Source: Prorocentrum cordatum (lineage: Eukaryota > Sar > Dinophyceae > Prorocentrales > Prorocentraceae). From it: a stretch of DNA of 40,000 nt. A model generated the notes under the pieces. It worked only from the letters and a program-made list of their open reading frames with translations. It made no database searches and was not told where the DNA came from. Each line of letters opens with the position of its first letter. The stretch's first letter is position 1. Positions 7,721 through 16,658 of this stretch are shown here, in pieces. A program made the position numbers and the translations under genes. The stretch is from the NCBI GenBank assembly GCA_963575745.1, contig CAUYUJ010016068.1, positions 15,001 to 55,000 of the forward strand, given 5' to 3'.

Positions 7721-7917
7721 TCGGGTCGGGCGAAAGGGGGGGATAGCAAAGTGGGGGGGGTTGAGAATCAGCTCACGTAGCCGATTTTCCCGGCGCCTCC
7801 CGGCGCCGGAGGCGGCGATGCATCGAGGAATGGGCCCCTCGGTGGGGCCGACACCAGCTGCATGCAGCAGATTTCGTAACCCCCCCTTTCCCAATCCCCC
7901 CCTTTCGCCCGCCCCGA
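7721..7917. mobile_element. Family A element, complete copy A3
   Basis: Ends TCGGGTCGGGCGAAAGG and CCTTTCGCCCGCCCCGA are inverted. The core has the hairpin CAGCTCACGTAGC, a GGCGCCTCCCGGCGCC stem and the conserved CCAGCTGCATGCAGCAG. No long direct repeat flanks this copy; GAGAAGTG and GAAAGTG are the nearest match. Confidence 0.88.
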
Positions 7918-8083
7918 AAGTGGGCCGGCCCACGCCCGTGTTGATGCCCAGGGAGGGATGGCCGGGTCCGCGGTGTCAGCCAGGATGGGCTGCGGATAGG
8001 AGGGAGCTGGGGGAAGACAGGGAGGCGGGAGGCAAAGGGAAGATGGGGGAGGAGAAGGTTGCACTCTGCCGATATGAGGGATG

Positions 8084-8178
8084 AGAAAGAAGAACAAGAA
8101 GAAGAAGAAGAAGAAGAAGAAGAAGAAGGAGGAGGAGGAGGAAAAGGAGAAGGAGCAGGAGAGGGAGGAGGGGGGAGG
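8084..8178. repeat. (GAA)n/(GGA)n polypurine tract
   Basis: GAA repeats grade into GGA repeats. The 165 bp before it (7918-8083) hold nothing recognisable. Confidence 0.93.
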
Positions 8179-8279
8179 GGCAAGCTAGGTGGGCTCGCGT
8201 TCTATCTGACGTCCTACCCCTCCCTCCCATCCCGTACCATGGCGTAGATCTCCTCTCTATTCGCACAGTCGGATGTCGA

Positions 8280-8620
8280 GCAAGGCAATGATCCCGAAAG
8301 GGTGCGCGATGCATCGTAGGGCACGGTATAGCAGGGCGTAGAAGAGCACGGCAGACCGTAGTATGTCAGAGCATGGCGTGGCGTTGCGTAGTGAAGAATT
8401 GTATCACAAAACGTTGCAACGCAAAGAATGGCATCGCACAGCGACACAGAACATGATGTGGCATAGCGTGGCGTTGAAGGTCCAAGCGTAGCATGGCATA
8501 GCATGGCGTGGCACTGCGTAGTCAAGCACTGCATGTCCTAACATTGCAGCTGAAGGCATGGCATCGGACAGCGGAACACCACATAGCATTACATTGCATG
8601 CCGTGGCATGGCGCTGGAAA
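8280..8620. repeat. Degenerate GCATGGCATAGCGT repeats
   Basis: Strings of the loose pentamer GCATR or GGCAT without a fixed period. Long Cys/Met/His-rich open frames on the minus strand are a by-product of the repeat. Similar in type to 34405-35390 and 36180-36720. Confidence 0.75.
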
Positions 8621-8627
8621 TAATGAC

Positions 8628-8806
8628 GCCAGCGCTGCAGCGGGAGCACGATTCGGAACGAGCGGAAGCGCGGATATGATGCCAGCGCTGCAGCGGGAGC
8701 ACGATTCGGAGCGAGCAGAAGCGCGGAAATAAGGCCAGCGCTGCAGTGGGAGCACGATTCGGAACGAGCGGAAGCCCGAAAATAAGGCCGGCGCCTCAGC
8801 GGGAGC
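8628..8806. repeat. 53-bp tandem repeat, about 3.4 copies
   Basis: Units start at 8628, 8681, 8734 and 8787 with GCCAGCGCTGCAGYGGGAG and continue GATTCGGARCGAGC. The period of 53 is not a multiple of three, so it is not a protein repeat. CAGCGCTG is palindromic. Confidence 0.9.
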
Positions 8807-9279
8807 AACATGTTGAACAAAAACCCAAGCGATAACCCAATTCTCGGGAACCCTGTGTAAAAAACCGTACGCGGAGGGGGGCCGAATACCTTGCGGACTT
8901 CATCAGGGGAGAGAGGAGAGTAGTACTCAGATTGTGTCATTGTAGGACGAAGCGTAGGAGGGGGGAGTGGGAGGAGGAAGAGAAGGAGGAGGACGTGCAA
9001 ATGGCGGTAGGCGGTGTTCCCGCACGTCATCTTCCACGTCAGCGCCGCGCGCGCTGGTTCGTGCTCTTGAGCGGCCAGAGGGGGGTAGCAACGTTCGGGC
9101 GCTGCCGCAGGCCAAGGCTGCTCCTGGTCTAAGGTGTCCCCAACTTTTCTGGCCTTTTTGGAACCGCTGCCGAGGGGTGCTCTTGAGTCCGTGGTGGTCC
9201 CACTGAAAATTCTGAAATGAGCATTGTGTCAGTGACGCATTTGGCAACACATGAAAACTGAGGAGCCAGAAAAATCATA
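8807..9279. other. No recognised feature
   Basis: Mixed composition with a GGA-rich patch at 8955-8995. Weak open frames only. Confidence 0.5.
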
Positions 9280-9362
9280 AACATCAAATCTCGAAGGTCC
9301 GTGCAAATTTCTCGGGACCAGCGACGACTGGAGAATTCCGCGCGAACCTCCGAAAGCTGATG
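9280..9362. mobile_element. Family V fold-back element, short diverged copy
   Basis: CATAAACATCAAATC, GGTCCGTGCAAATTTCTCG and GGAGAATTCCGCGCGAACC correspond to the two arms of V1 (16711-16908), with the loop nearly gone. Confidence 0.6.
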
Positions 9363-9544
9363 ACTGTACAGCTTTTTGCTGTTCTAGGATGGCAGCACGT
9401 GACAAACCGTCTTCCTGGCCGTCCCACGCTCCGAAGTCTTGTCGTAAACCAGAACACGGCGAATCACTCTAATGTCGGCATGCTTGACCGACAAAGCAAC
9501 AACGAATTCTTGAGTGCCACACCATGTCCCACCGAGTGAATCGC

Positions 9545-9700
9545 CCCACGACAAACCACATAAACATAGACGTATACATGTACATATACATCGACATCTA
9601 CATATACATAGAAATTTACATATACACATACACATAACTATTCATATATATATATAGATGCATACTTAACTGTATATGTACATGTGTACTTGTATACATG
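9545..9700. repeat. AT-rich TACATA microsatellite island
   Basis: Degenerate (ACATAT)n with a short (TA)n at 9645-9656, the most AT-rich patch in the left half. Confidence 0.9.
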
Positions 9701-10574
9701 GCGATGTGATGGACTGCGGACTGACGGAGCTGAGCTGGCTCCATGGGACCATGCTCATTTTTCGCGGTAGCGGCCGTTACCTGTCTTGGTCGCCGCCCTC
9801 CCCCCTCCAGGTAACGTCACGATTCGTGATGACCTCCGAGTTGGCTCTGGTTATTCCTAGACGTTCCCAAACGGCGCCAGCGCCAAATGTGATCCGACTG
9901 GCCTCCCACCCTCCTCCCCCCTCCCCCCCGGTCATGCGCGCAGTCGCCCAGGAGCAGAAAACAATACTCTTCGGAGACGATGCTGAAAGGCTCGTGAGAG
10001 GTCGATGAAACACAAAATGCCCTTGAGAGGCTACTTTGAGGGTCCTGAGCAGCTCATGAGAGCCCTGAGTCGCACTTGAGAGCCCCTTTTTAAAAGTTAT
10101 CGAGATGGTCCCGAAAGACTCTTGGGAGGGTCCAGGGAGGCTCCAATTTTTGTTTGAGCACGTTCTGCATGTTTCAGTGACTGGACTCATGGTGCTCAAA
10201 GGTCCAGCATCAAATTGATCACGACTACGGCAGAGGCAACCGCGCGCTGCGAATGGCAACAATGGTCCCTGAGCCGGCAACCCTGTGCGGGCACGCAGCC
10301 CGCTCCCCAGGGGGGTGAGGAGGAAGACCTTCTTGGGCTTCTGGGAAATCTGATGCGGCCAACACTTTTGCGGGTCCGCGCCTTCGAGATGTTGCTCCTA
10401 GGCCGTTCTCACCAAAGGGTGTTTTGCTAACGGAGGTCTGTCCTCTGATAGGATATCCCCGCGGCTTCGTTCGCGGCGCCGTCGCGGTGCCGCATAATGT
10501 TATTCTCAAGGTCGAATGCTTCTGGGTCGACCGCGCCAGCGTCTTCCCAAACCACTGCCAAGCTAAACTCTATG
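9701..10574. other. No gene; relic repeats
   Basis: Positions 9867-9900 retain the GCGCCAAATGTGATCC end of family F. Positions 10015-10150 carry loosely repeated GAGAGCCCTGAG/TTGAGAGGC words. A minus-strand frame over 9777-10000 is explained by the family F relic. Confidence 0.5.
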
Positions 10575-11505
10575 CCTCCTCCTCCTCCTCCACCTACTCC
10601 CCCTCCCCCCCCCTCCCCCTCCCCCTCCCCCTCCTTCCTCCTCCTCCTCCTACTCCCCTCCTCCTCCTCCTCCTCCTCTCCTCTCCTCCTCCTCCTCCTC
10701 CTCCTCCTCCTCCTTCCTCCTACATATACGATCTCCTCCTCATCCTCCTCCTCCTCCTCCTCTTCCTCCTCCTCATCCTCCTTCTCCCCCTCCTCTTTTC
10801 CTTTTCCCTTCCTCTCCCTCTCCTCCTCCTCCTCCTCCTCCTCCTCCTCCTCCTCCTCCCCCCCTCCTCCTCCTGCCTCTCCTCCCCCTCCCCTCCTCCT
10901 CCTCCTCCTCCTCCTCCTCCTCCTCTCCTCCTCCTCACTCCTCATCCTCCCTCTCCCTCCTCCTCCAACTCCTGGTCCTCCTCCTCTCCTCCTCCTCCTC
11001 CACCCCACCTCCTCCTCCTCCTGGTCCTCCTCCTCCTCCTTCTCCTACATACATACACGGTCTCCTCCTCCTCCTCTTCCTCCTCCTCCTCCTCCTCCTC
11101 CTTCTCCCCCTCCCCTCCTCCTGTTCCTTTCCCTCTTCTCCTCCTCCTCCTCCTCCTCCTCCTCCTCCTCCTCCTCCTTCCCCCTCCTCCTCCTGCCTCT
11201 CCTCTCCTGCCCCTCCCCCTCCTCCTCCTCCCTCCTCCTCCTCCTCCTCCTCCTCCTCCCCCTCCTCCTCCTCCTCCTCCTCCCTCTCCCCTCCTCCTCT
11301 CCTCCTCCCTCCTGGTCCTCCTCCTCCTCCCTCCTCTCCTCCTCCTCCTCCTCCTCCTCCTCCTCCTCCTCCTCCTCCTCCTCCTCCTCCTCCTCCTCCT
11401 CCTCCTCCTCCTCATCCCTCTCCTCCTCCTCCTCCTCTCCTCCTCCTCCTCCTCCTCCTCCTCCTCCTCCTCCTCCTCCTCCTTCTGCTCATCCGCCTCC
11501 GCCTT
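10575..11505. repeat. 930-bp compound (TCC)n polypyrimidine tract
   Basis: Almost uninterrupted pyrimidines on the top strand, mainly TCC with CCCTCC and TTCCTC variants. Two similar blocks open with CTACATATACGATCTCC (10718) and CTACATACATACACGGTCTC (11045), so part of the tract was duplicated. All frames are open and code for Ser, Pro or Leu homopolymers; these are not genes. Confidence 0.95.
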
Positions 11506-11590
11506 CTCCTGCACCAGTTGCGCAGTGAACAGAAGTTGTTAGGCCACACGGCTCCAGGTGCTCTCGTCCCTGACATCCTCTGGCTGACTT

Positions 11591-12338
11591 GTTCCATGCG
11601 CGGCCCCAAAGGTCTCGACCGTTTTCCCAGAGGCAGGCTCTCGTTCCAGGCTCGGCCGGGATCGAGGAACCACATCGCCGAAGGTTCGGGGTCCAATCCA
11701 ATCCGCCCCACCCCTCTCTGGCCCCTCCGGCGCTCGTCGGAGAGCACCGCCCTCTCGAGGGCGAGCGTCACGTTGGCGGCGCCGTCGGCCAAGCACGTGT
11801 GCCGCACCGACCTCGGGCGGCTTCCCCCGCCTCCCGCCCCCCAGCGGGAGGAGGACCCGGACCTCCAACGCCGTGCGCAAAACCAAGGCGGAGGTTCCTC
11901 CTCGCTGTCGGCTGCGCGCAGGAGTGACCCTGGGCAAGGAGTGACCTGTGGCGCGCGGCTCTGCGTTCCATGCGCGGCCCCAAAGGTCTCGACCGTTTTC
12001 CCAGAGGCAGGCTCTCGTTCCAGGCTCGGCCGGGATCGAGGAACCACATCGCCGAAGGTTCGGGGTCCAATCCAATCCGCCCCACCCCTCTCTGGCCCCT
12101 CCGGCGCTCGTCGGAGAGCACCGCCCTCTCGAGGGCGAGCGTCACGTTGGCGGCGCCGTCGGCCAAGCACGTGTGCCGCACCGACCTCGGGCGGCTTCCC
12201 CCGCCTCCCGCCCCCCAGCGGGAGGAGGACCCGGACCTCCAACGCCGTGCGCAAAACCAAGGCGGAGGTTCCTCCTCGCTGTCGGCTGCGCGCAGGAGTG
12301 ACCCTGGGCAAGGAGTGACCTGTGGCGCGCGGCTCTGC
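11591..12338. repeat. Perfect 374-bp tandem duplication
   Basis: 11591-11964 and 11965-12338 read identically throughout as far as I could compare them. The unit consists of about 316 bp of GC-rich DNA plus the left 58 bp of a family F element, and the second copy runs on into the complete element. Either a very recent duplication or an assembly artefact. Confidence 0.92.
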
Positions 12339-12450
12339 GGGGGCCGCGGAGACGGCCAGATCCGAGAGCGCAGGCCGGTGCTGGAGGGGGCCCTGTGGGT
12401 CCGCCCCACAAGGTCACTCCGGCGAGGGGTCACCCTTCGGCGCAGCCGAC
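12281..12450. mobile_element. Family F inverted-repeat element, copy 3
   Basis: GTCGGCTGCGCGCAGGAGTG at the left mirrors the right end GGGTCACCC plus CGGCGCAGCCGAC. The stem is about 50 bp and imperfect. Its left half is also present at 11907-11965 because of the 374-bp duplication. Confidence 0.85.
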
Positions 12451-12702
12451 TCGTTTTCCAGCGCCTGGGGGTACGATTTTTGGGTCGTCCTCTGTTGTCG
12501 TCGCTCGCTCCTGCCTCTGCCGCGTTGCAGTGTGCTTCGCCTGTATATTTCCCCGCGCGTCGCCCGCGTCAATTGCGCTGCGCCTGGCTTTCGCTCTACG
12601 ACCAGTCTGGACGGCGCGCAGCTGCCTGCGTCGCTCGCGAGCAAAAAAAGTATGATGTTTGGGGGGTCCCCCGGGGCCGTCAGATAACGATCTGGGGCGA
12701 AC
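12451..12702. other. No recognised feature
   Basis: A minus-strand frame (RQLRAVQTGRRAKARRS region) is mildly protein-like but has mixed third positions. Not called. Confidence 0.4.
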
Positions 12703-13003
12703 GGAGGAGGAGGAGGAGGAGGAGGAGGAGGAGGCCCACGTGGGGAAGCTGAGGAGTTGTCCTTGGGCCGCGTGCCGCGTCATCCTGCCGACGGCGACGC
12801 GGAGGCACGAAAGAGCTCTCTGCGGCAGCAGCCAGCCTCGCGGCAGAGCAGGCCAAGGACGGAACGGAAGCGAGAGCGGCAGCGGAGGAGAGCGAGGGGA
12901 GGAGGCGCTTGTGGAGAACAAACAAACGACGGGGAGTGACGAGGCGGAGGGGTGGGTGGGTAACCTCCTCCTCCTCCTCCTCCTGCTGCTGCTGCTGCTG
13001 CAG
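12703..13003. repeat. Short (GGA)n and (CTC/CTG)n tracts around a unique segment
   Basis: GGA repeats at 12703-12733 and CTC then CTG repeats at 12966-13001. The segment between has a minus-strand frame beginning MFVLHKRLLPSLSSAAALAS that looks like a leader peptide, but this is not enough to call a gene. Confidence 0.7.
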
Positions 13004-13238
13004 GAGGGGGTCATCGATTCATCCCGCTATTCCTCGAGGCCTGCCGAGGGAGCGTTCTGCCCGCCGCGCCGGGGATCGGCATGGGGTCGCTGCGGGGGCT
13101 GGCCGACTCTGAGTGAAGGGGGCATACATTTCCAGCGCTGCGCTCATCAACATACCATCGCAACGTCTGGAACAACCCTGAGTGCAAGCGCCACTGCTTG
13201 AGAAAAAAACACACAAGACACGAACTTCAAACCTCGGT

Positions 13239-13312
13239 CCTCCTCCTCCTCCCTCCTCCTCCCTCCTCCTCCTCCTCCTCCTCCTCCTCCTCCTCCTCCT
13301 CCTTCCTCCTCC
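13239..13312. repeat. (TCC)n tract
   Basis: Polypyrimidine trinucleotide array with a few TCCCTCC variants. The flanks 13004-13238 and 13313-13448 hold nothing recognisable apart from CATCGCCCCCGCGCGTGG at about 13393, which recurs at 13654 and 13950. Confidence 0.9.
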
Positions 13313-13448
13313 TCGTCCAAATCCGTACACTGAAACTTTCCAGGGCCCATCCTGGCAAGAGGTTGCTCCTAAGCAGCCTTCCCCCCTCCCCCCATCGCCC
13401 CCGCGCGTGGCTGACTCTCCGTGAGCAGGGCTCGACCGTCCTGGCATT

Positions 13449-13625
13449 CCTATAGTCCTACCACGAAATGTCCTTAGAACCCCAAAAAGTTCTAAGAACA
13501 AAAACAGTGTTCTTATAACAGAAGCCCGACGTGGTAAAACAAGACAGCCCAGACCGAAAATGTTCTGAGAACATTGCGTGGGAAGCACAAAAGGTTCTTA
13601 GAACATTCTTTAGTAGGGCTATAGG
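13449..13625. mobile_element. Family O inverted-repeat element, copy 1
   Basis: CCTATAGTCCTACC at the left mirrors GTAGGGCTATAGG at the right, with TCCTTAGAACC and GGTTCTTAGAACA next inside. Shares GAAGCCCGACGTG with the second copy at 19819-19998. Confidence 0.82.
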
Positions 13626-13988
13626 CGAGACAGGACGCTTCGCCAGCTGCTTGACCCATCGCCCCCGCGCGTGGCTGAGCCTCCTCCCCCCCCGTCCTCC
13701 TCTCGGGAGCGGCCAAGAGGGGGGTGTCCAAGAGGGGGGGGTGCAAATCATGACCGGCGGCATGTGCGCGGCCCAGCCCAGCGGGGGGGCCAGGGACGTA
13801 ATGAAACAAGAAGAGGCGCCACGCAATCCGGGGAAAAAACATGGCCCGCGCCATGATATCCACCCCCCCCCTAATCATCACCCCCCTCTTTTCCGCCCCC
13901 GACTTTAGTAGGGCTAGAGGCGAGCCAGGACGCTTCGCCAGCTGCTTGACCCATCGCCCCCGCGCGTGGCTGACTCTCCTCCCCCCCC
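13609..13988. mobile_element. Family B element B2 inside an 84-bp direct repeat
   Basis: The element is 13703-13902 (ends TCGGGAGCGGCCAAGAGG and CCTCTTTTCCGCCCCCGA). The flanks 13609-13692 and 13904-13988 are near-identical direct repeats of about 84 bp, each beginning TTTAGTAGGGCT and ending GTGGCTGA then CTCCTCC. The left flank includes the right terminus of family O copy 1, so the duplication post-dates that element. Confidence 0.85.
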
Positions 13989-14135
13989 CTGACCTTCCAG
14001 AGAGTTATTTTTTAGCACTGGAAACCTACAAACCCAAAAAGCTGCGCGAAACAGCCTAAAATCAAGACGTATAATAGCTTTGGGATAGGTTTTTACGTCG
14101 GGTGTTTTTTTTTTAGCCCTCCTGGAAGGTCAGGG
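13987..14135. mobile_element. Inverted-repeat element P
   Basis: A perfect 14-bp inverted repeat CCCTGACCTTCCAG and CTGGAAGGTCAGGG at the two ends. 149 bp, A/T-richer than its surroundings. It borders the candidate exon at 14136-14284. Confidence 0.85.
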
Positions 14136-14284
14136 CCCCCCTCCTCCTCCGAGCCGGCCGAGCCCGCCGGGGCGGCGGCATCTCCACGGGGCTGGCGGCC
14201 ACCTCGAGGTCCTGCAGCTCCGGGAAGACGAGGCCAGCGTGCAGCACGGCGCCGTCGCTGACCGTCACGGTGGGCGGCCTCCCG
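14136..14284 (-). CDS. Candidate coding exon, unknown protein
   Basis: The minus-strand frame reads RPPTVTVSDGAVLHAG, then LVFPELQDLEVAASPVEM, then a Pro/Arg-rich end (PPPRRARPARRRRG). Nearly all third positions are G or C and the composition is natural for a folded domain followed by a basic tail. The upstream side is interrupted by element R1. A second copy of the RPPTVT coding block precedes R1 in the same frame (RPARAKGRPPTVT), so removal of R1 plus one direct repeat restores continuity. The downstream side abuts element P. Family not recognised. Confidence 0.42.
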
Positions 14285-14413
14285 GGCTCCTCCGGCCTCC
14301 TCCTCTTACCCCCTGCCTCCTCCTCCTCCTCCTCCTCCTCCTCCTCCTCCTCCTCCTCCTCGTCGCGCCGTGGAAGAAGCAGCACGACGGAGCGTCACGG
14401 TGGGCGGCCTCCC
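14264..14413 (-). mobile_element. Family R element R1 with (GGA)n core and 20-bp direct-repeat flanks
   Basis: On the minus strand the element starts CTCCGTCGTGCTGCTTC, carries a (GGA)n core, and ends GGCAGGGGGTAAGAGGAGG. The flanks are direct repeats of about 20 bp at 14264-14284 and 14393-14413 (core GTCACGGTGGGCGGCCTCC). The second copy is in the opposite orientation at 22418-22619. It interrupts a coding-like frame that continues across it. Confidence 0.8.
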
Positions 14414-14420
14414 TTTGGCT

Positions 14421-14580
14421 CTTGCCGGCCTCGAACGTATCCCTGTCCCTGAGATTGGCACGCCAACAGGCGATGACAATCTTAGGGATTCGCCCTCCAA
14501 AACTAAGGGAATCCCTAGGATTGGCATCGTGATGAGGAGATGCCCAACCTAGGGATAGGGATATGTTCCACGCTGGTAAG
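14421..14580 (-). mobile_element. Family E inverted-repeat element, copy 2
   Basis: Reverse orientation relative to 2251-2410, with the same internal order. The flanks share an imperfect 16-bp direct repeat (GGCTCTTGCCGGCCTC and GGCTCCTTCGGCCTCC). Confidence 0.82.
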
Positions 14581-14991
14581 GCTCCTTCGGCCTCCTCCTC
14601 CTGCCGGCCCAGGCCCCCTCGCGCTGTGACAAAAATCACGACGGGAGGTGCTTTGCCATTTGCGGCCTCCGGGGGCCCTTCCCGGGCCTCGGGACCGTCA
14701 AAATAACGACTCGGGATCTGGCCATCGCTCGGACGTCCATTCCCTGTGTTTTTTTCGGTTTCGTGCGTGGTTTTTTCGCCAAATGATCAAGGAAGCTCCT
14801 CGATGGTCCTCGCTGTAGGAAAAATGCGCACGTCCGAGCGATTCCAAGCCCTGGCTCCTCCGGCCTCCTCCTCCTGCCGACCCAGGCCCCCTCGCGCTGC
14901 GAAGAAATCACGACGGGAGGTGATTCTCGCCATTTGCGGCCTCCGGGGGCCCTTCCCGGGCCTCGGGGCCGTCAAAAGAGCGACTCGGGAT
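14579..14991. mobile_element. Family D element D2 between about 137-bp direct repeats
   Basis: D2 is 14724-14842 (ATCGCTCGGACGTCCATT at the left, GCACGTCCGAGCGAT at the right). The segments 14579-14716 and 14851-14991 are direct repeats over about 137 bp. Both hold GGCCTCCTCCTCCTGCCG, AATCACGACGGGAGGTG, the family C block CCTCCGGGGGCCCTTCCCGG, and GACTCGGGAT. Confidence 0.85.
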
Positions 14992-15037
14992 GAGAAACCA
15001 GTCCCCGGGAAAGGGTCCAGCCCGCTGGGGGTCACTG

Positions 15038-15200
15038 CAGGGGCCCACAAATACATAAACAAATACACACGAATAAAAAGCTTCCCCATTTTTTTTTTGA
15101 ATGGGGGTTTTTTGTCTTCCCCCCCACTTCCCATATTTTCATATATTTTCATGGGGATCGACGATGAATTGTGTCTGTGTGTTTCTTCCCCTCCTGAGTC
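15038..15200 (+). mobile_element. Family K dispersed repeat, copy 1
   Basis: AT-richer element: ACAAATACATAAACAAATAC, then CTTCCCCCCCACTTCCCAT, then TGGGGATCGACGATGAATTG and TGTCTGTGTGTTTCTTC. Copies at 16010-16190 and 37067-37230 are very similar over the whole length. No clear terminal inverted repeats; an internal hairpin is possible. Confidence 0.85.
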
Positions 15201-15259
15201 ACGACGTCGGGGGTCTGGGGAGCTCTGCCCTCAACCCTCGAGGGTCGAGAGGAGGAGGA

Positions 15260-15349
15260 GGTTTTCGGAACGTCGCTGGCCCCTGGTCCGACTGGGCCGG
15301 AAACCAGGCGGCACAACGCCTCCTGCGAGCCAGCGACGTTGAAAAATGA
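15260..15349. mobile_element. Short fold-back element
   Basis: GGAACGTCGCTGGC and GCCAGCGACGTTG are inverted about 60 bp apart. Single copy here. Confidence 0.65.
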
Positions 15350-15493
15350 GGCACTTGCCGACCTACTGCTACGACCCACCTGCGATACCATTCCCTCCTG
15401 CGAATACGAAGGCAGGAAGAGGACACATTCGAACGAGGATGAATCGAGAGTCTCCGAGGTCTGGCGGTATCGAGCACCGCGGCCTTCTCAGAG

Positions 15494-15537
15494 CATTCCG
15501 GAACGCTCTGAGAGCGCTCCGGAACGCTCTGGAACAC
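15494..15537. repeat. Self-complementary tandem motif
   Basis: GAGCATTCCGGAACGCTC is followed by GAGCGCTCCGGAACGCTC, two near-identical palindromic units around TCCGGA. Confidence 0.8.
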
Positions 15538-15562
15538 CCGCCCCCCCCCCCCAAATACAAGG

Positions 15563-15742
15563 ACCACTAACCCTTTGGGAGTGGACCTAAGTTAGGAGGG
15601 CCAAAGACATTAGGGATAAGGGGGTCTTTTCTGCAGATGTATCAAATCGAACCGCCCAGATATACTATCATCTATCATCCCTAATACAAAGACGGGGACC
15701 TCGGTGAGGCTACGTCGCCATCGTGTTTTTAGGGTTAGTGGT
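15563..15742. mobile_element. Inverted-repeat element Q
   Basis: A perfect 12-bp inverted repeat, ACCACTAACCCT and AGGGTTAGTGGT, encloses 180 bp. The inner motifs CATTAGGGAT and ATCCCTAAT are also inverted. No gene. Confidence 0.75.
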
Positions 15743-15802
15743 TCTCTAACCCCCTCCCCCGAGCCTATCCCCAGATTGAGCCTCGTCGCCGGGTTCTCGT
15801 TC

Positions 15803-15970
15803 GGTAGCAAGTCATGGCAGCCTCCCATACCATCTTTTTTCCTCTTGCGAATCGACGCCAATCGACGCTAAATCGGCGCCAGCTCATCGACTCCCAGACG
15901 CTACTCGACGCTCCTCGACGCGAGAGACAAAATGGTGATGGTATACCAGGCTCCCATGATCTGCTACCGG
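15803..15970. mobile_element. Family L inverted-repeat element with AATCGACGC units, copy 1
   Basis: CGGTAGCAAGTCATGG plus CTCCCATACCATC at the left mirrors GATGGTATACCAGG plus CTCCCATGATCTGCTACCG at the right. The interior holds degenerate 11-12 bp units AATCGACGCTA. The second copy is at 39165-39403. Confidence 0.8.
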
Positions 15971-16009
15971 ACCCCCCCCTGAGCCACCCCCCCTGAGACT
16001 ATCCCCATA

Positions 16010-16190
16010 CTTGAAGGGGCCCTGGGACACACAAGTACATAGACAGAACTAAAGAGATTCCCCATAGTTTCCCATCTGTTCTGGGGGGTTCTGTCTTCCC
16101 CCGCCCTTCCCATGGTTTCCCATATTCCCTGGCATTTTTGGGGGATCGACGATTCATTGTGTCTGTGTGCTTTTTCCCCTCCTGGATATT
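16010..16190 (+). mobile_element. Family K dispersed repeat, copy 2
   Basis: Begins GAAGGGGCCCTGGGACACAC as in copy 3 and ends in TGTGTCTGTGTGC then TTTTTCCCCTCCTGG. The region 16191-16360 after it is GC-rich without a recognised feature. Confidence 0.85.
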
Positions 16191-16360
16191 GCGCCCCGTC
16201 GCCAGGCCCGCGGGCCGGAGCTCGGGCCTCCGCCCCGCCCGACCTGTGCGGCCCACGCACTGCGACCCGGCGGGGGTCGTCCGCGCGGGGTGGCGCCGGA
16301 GAGGCCTCCGTGGGGACCACCGTGTAGGGAAACGGCTCAGTCGGGCCCGTCCCCCCTCCT

Positions 16361-16463
16361 CCTCCTCCTCCTCCCCCCTCGCCCTTACTTTTTCCTCCTC
16401 CTCCTCCTCCTCCTCCTCCTCCTCCTCCTCCTCCTCCTCTTCCTCTTCCTCCTCCTCCTCCTG
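16361..16463. repeat. (TCC)n tract
   Basis: Polypyrimidine trinucleotide array ending directly at element X1. Confidence 0.92.
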
Positions 16464-16638
16464 TCCCCCTCCAGGGGGATTGTCGACGAGAAAATGAAAA
16501 ATACCCCAACAATACTCAACAGGAATAATCAAAAAACTGGTCTGGGGACTATTTTTCTAAATATGTTTTACCCTTTGTGGGGCATCTCTGGAGTATTTTT
16601 TAATTTGTCGTCGAAAATCCCCCTGTAGGGGGACACGC
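16462..16638. mobile_element. Family X inverted-repeat element, copy 1
   Basis: TGTCCCCCTCCAGGGGGATT plus GTCGACGA at the left; TCGTCGAAAATCCCCCTG plus TAGGGGGACACGCCC at the right. AT-rich interior. Relatives are at 18484-18642 and 28073-28180. Confidence 0.85.
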
Positions 16639-16658
16639 CCGACATAAGGAAACGGACT

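Noticed and set aside
9777-10000. Minus-strand frame ITFGAGAVWERLGITRANSE
   Set aside because: The ITFGAG part equals the translation of a family F end (also MTFGAGPLG at 1340-1364), so it is a repeat relic.
10424-11542. Open frames of more than 340 codons rich in Ser, Pro and Leu
   Set aside because: They are translations of the (TCC)n tract in all frames and both strands; no non-repetitive coding sequence is attached.
12745-12925. Minus-strand frame starting MFVLHKRLLPSLSSAAALAS, which looks like a signal or transit peptide
   Set aside because: No downstream coding sequence follows, and Ala/Ser/Leu richness is expected in this GC-rich context. Kept as a note only.
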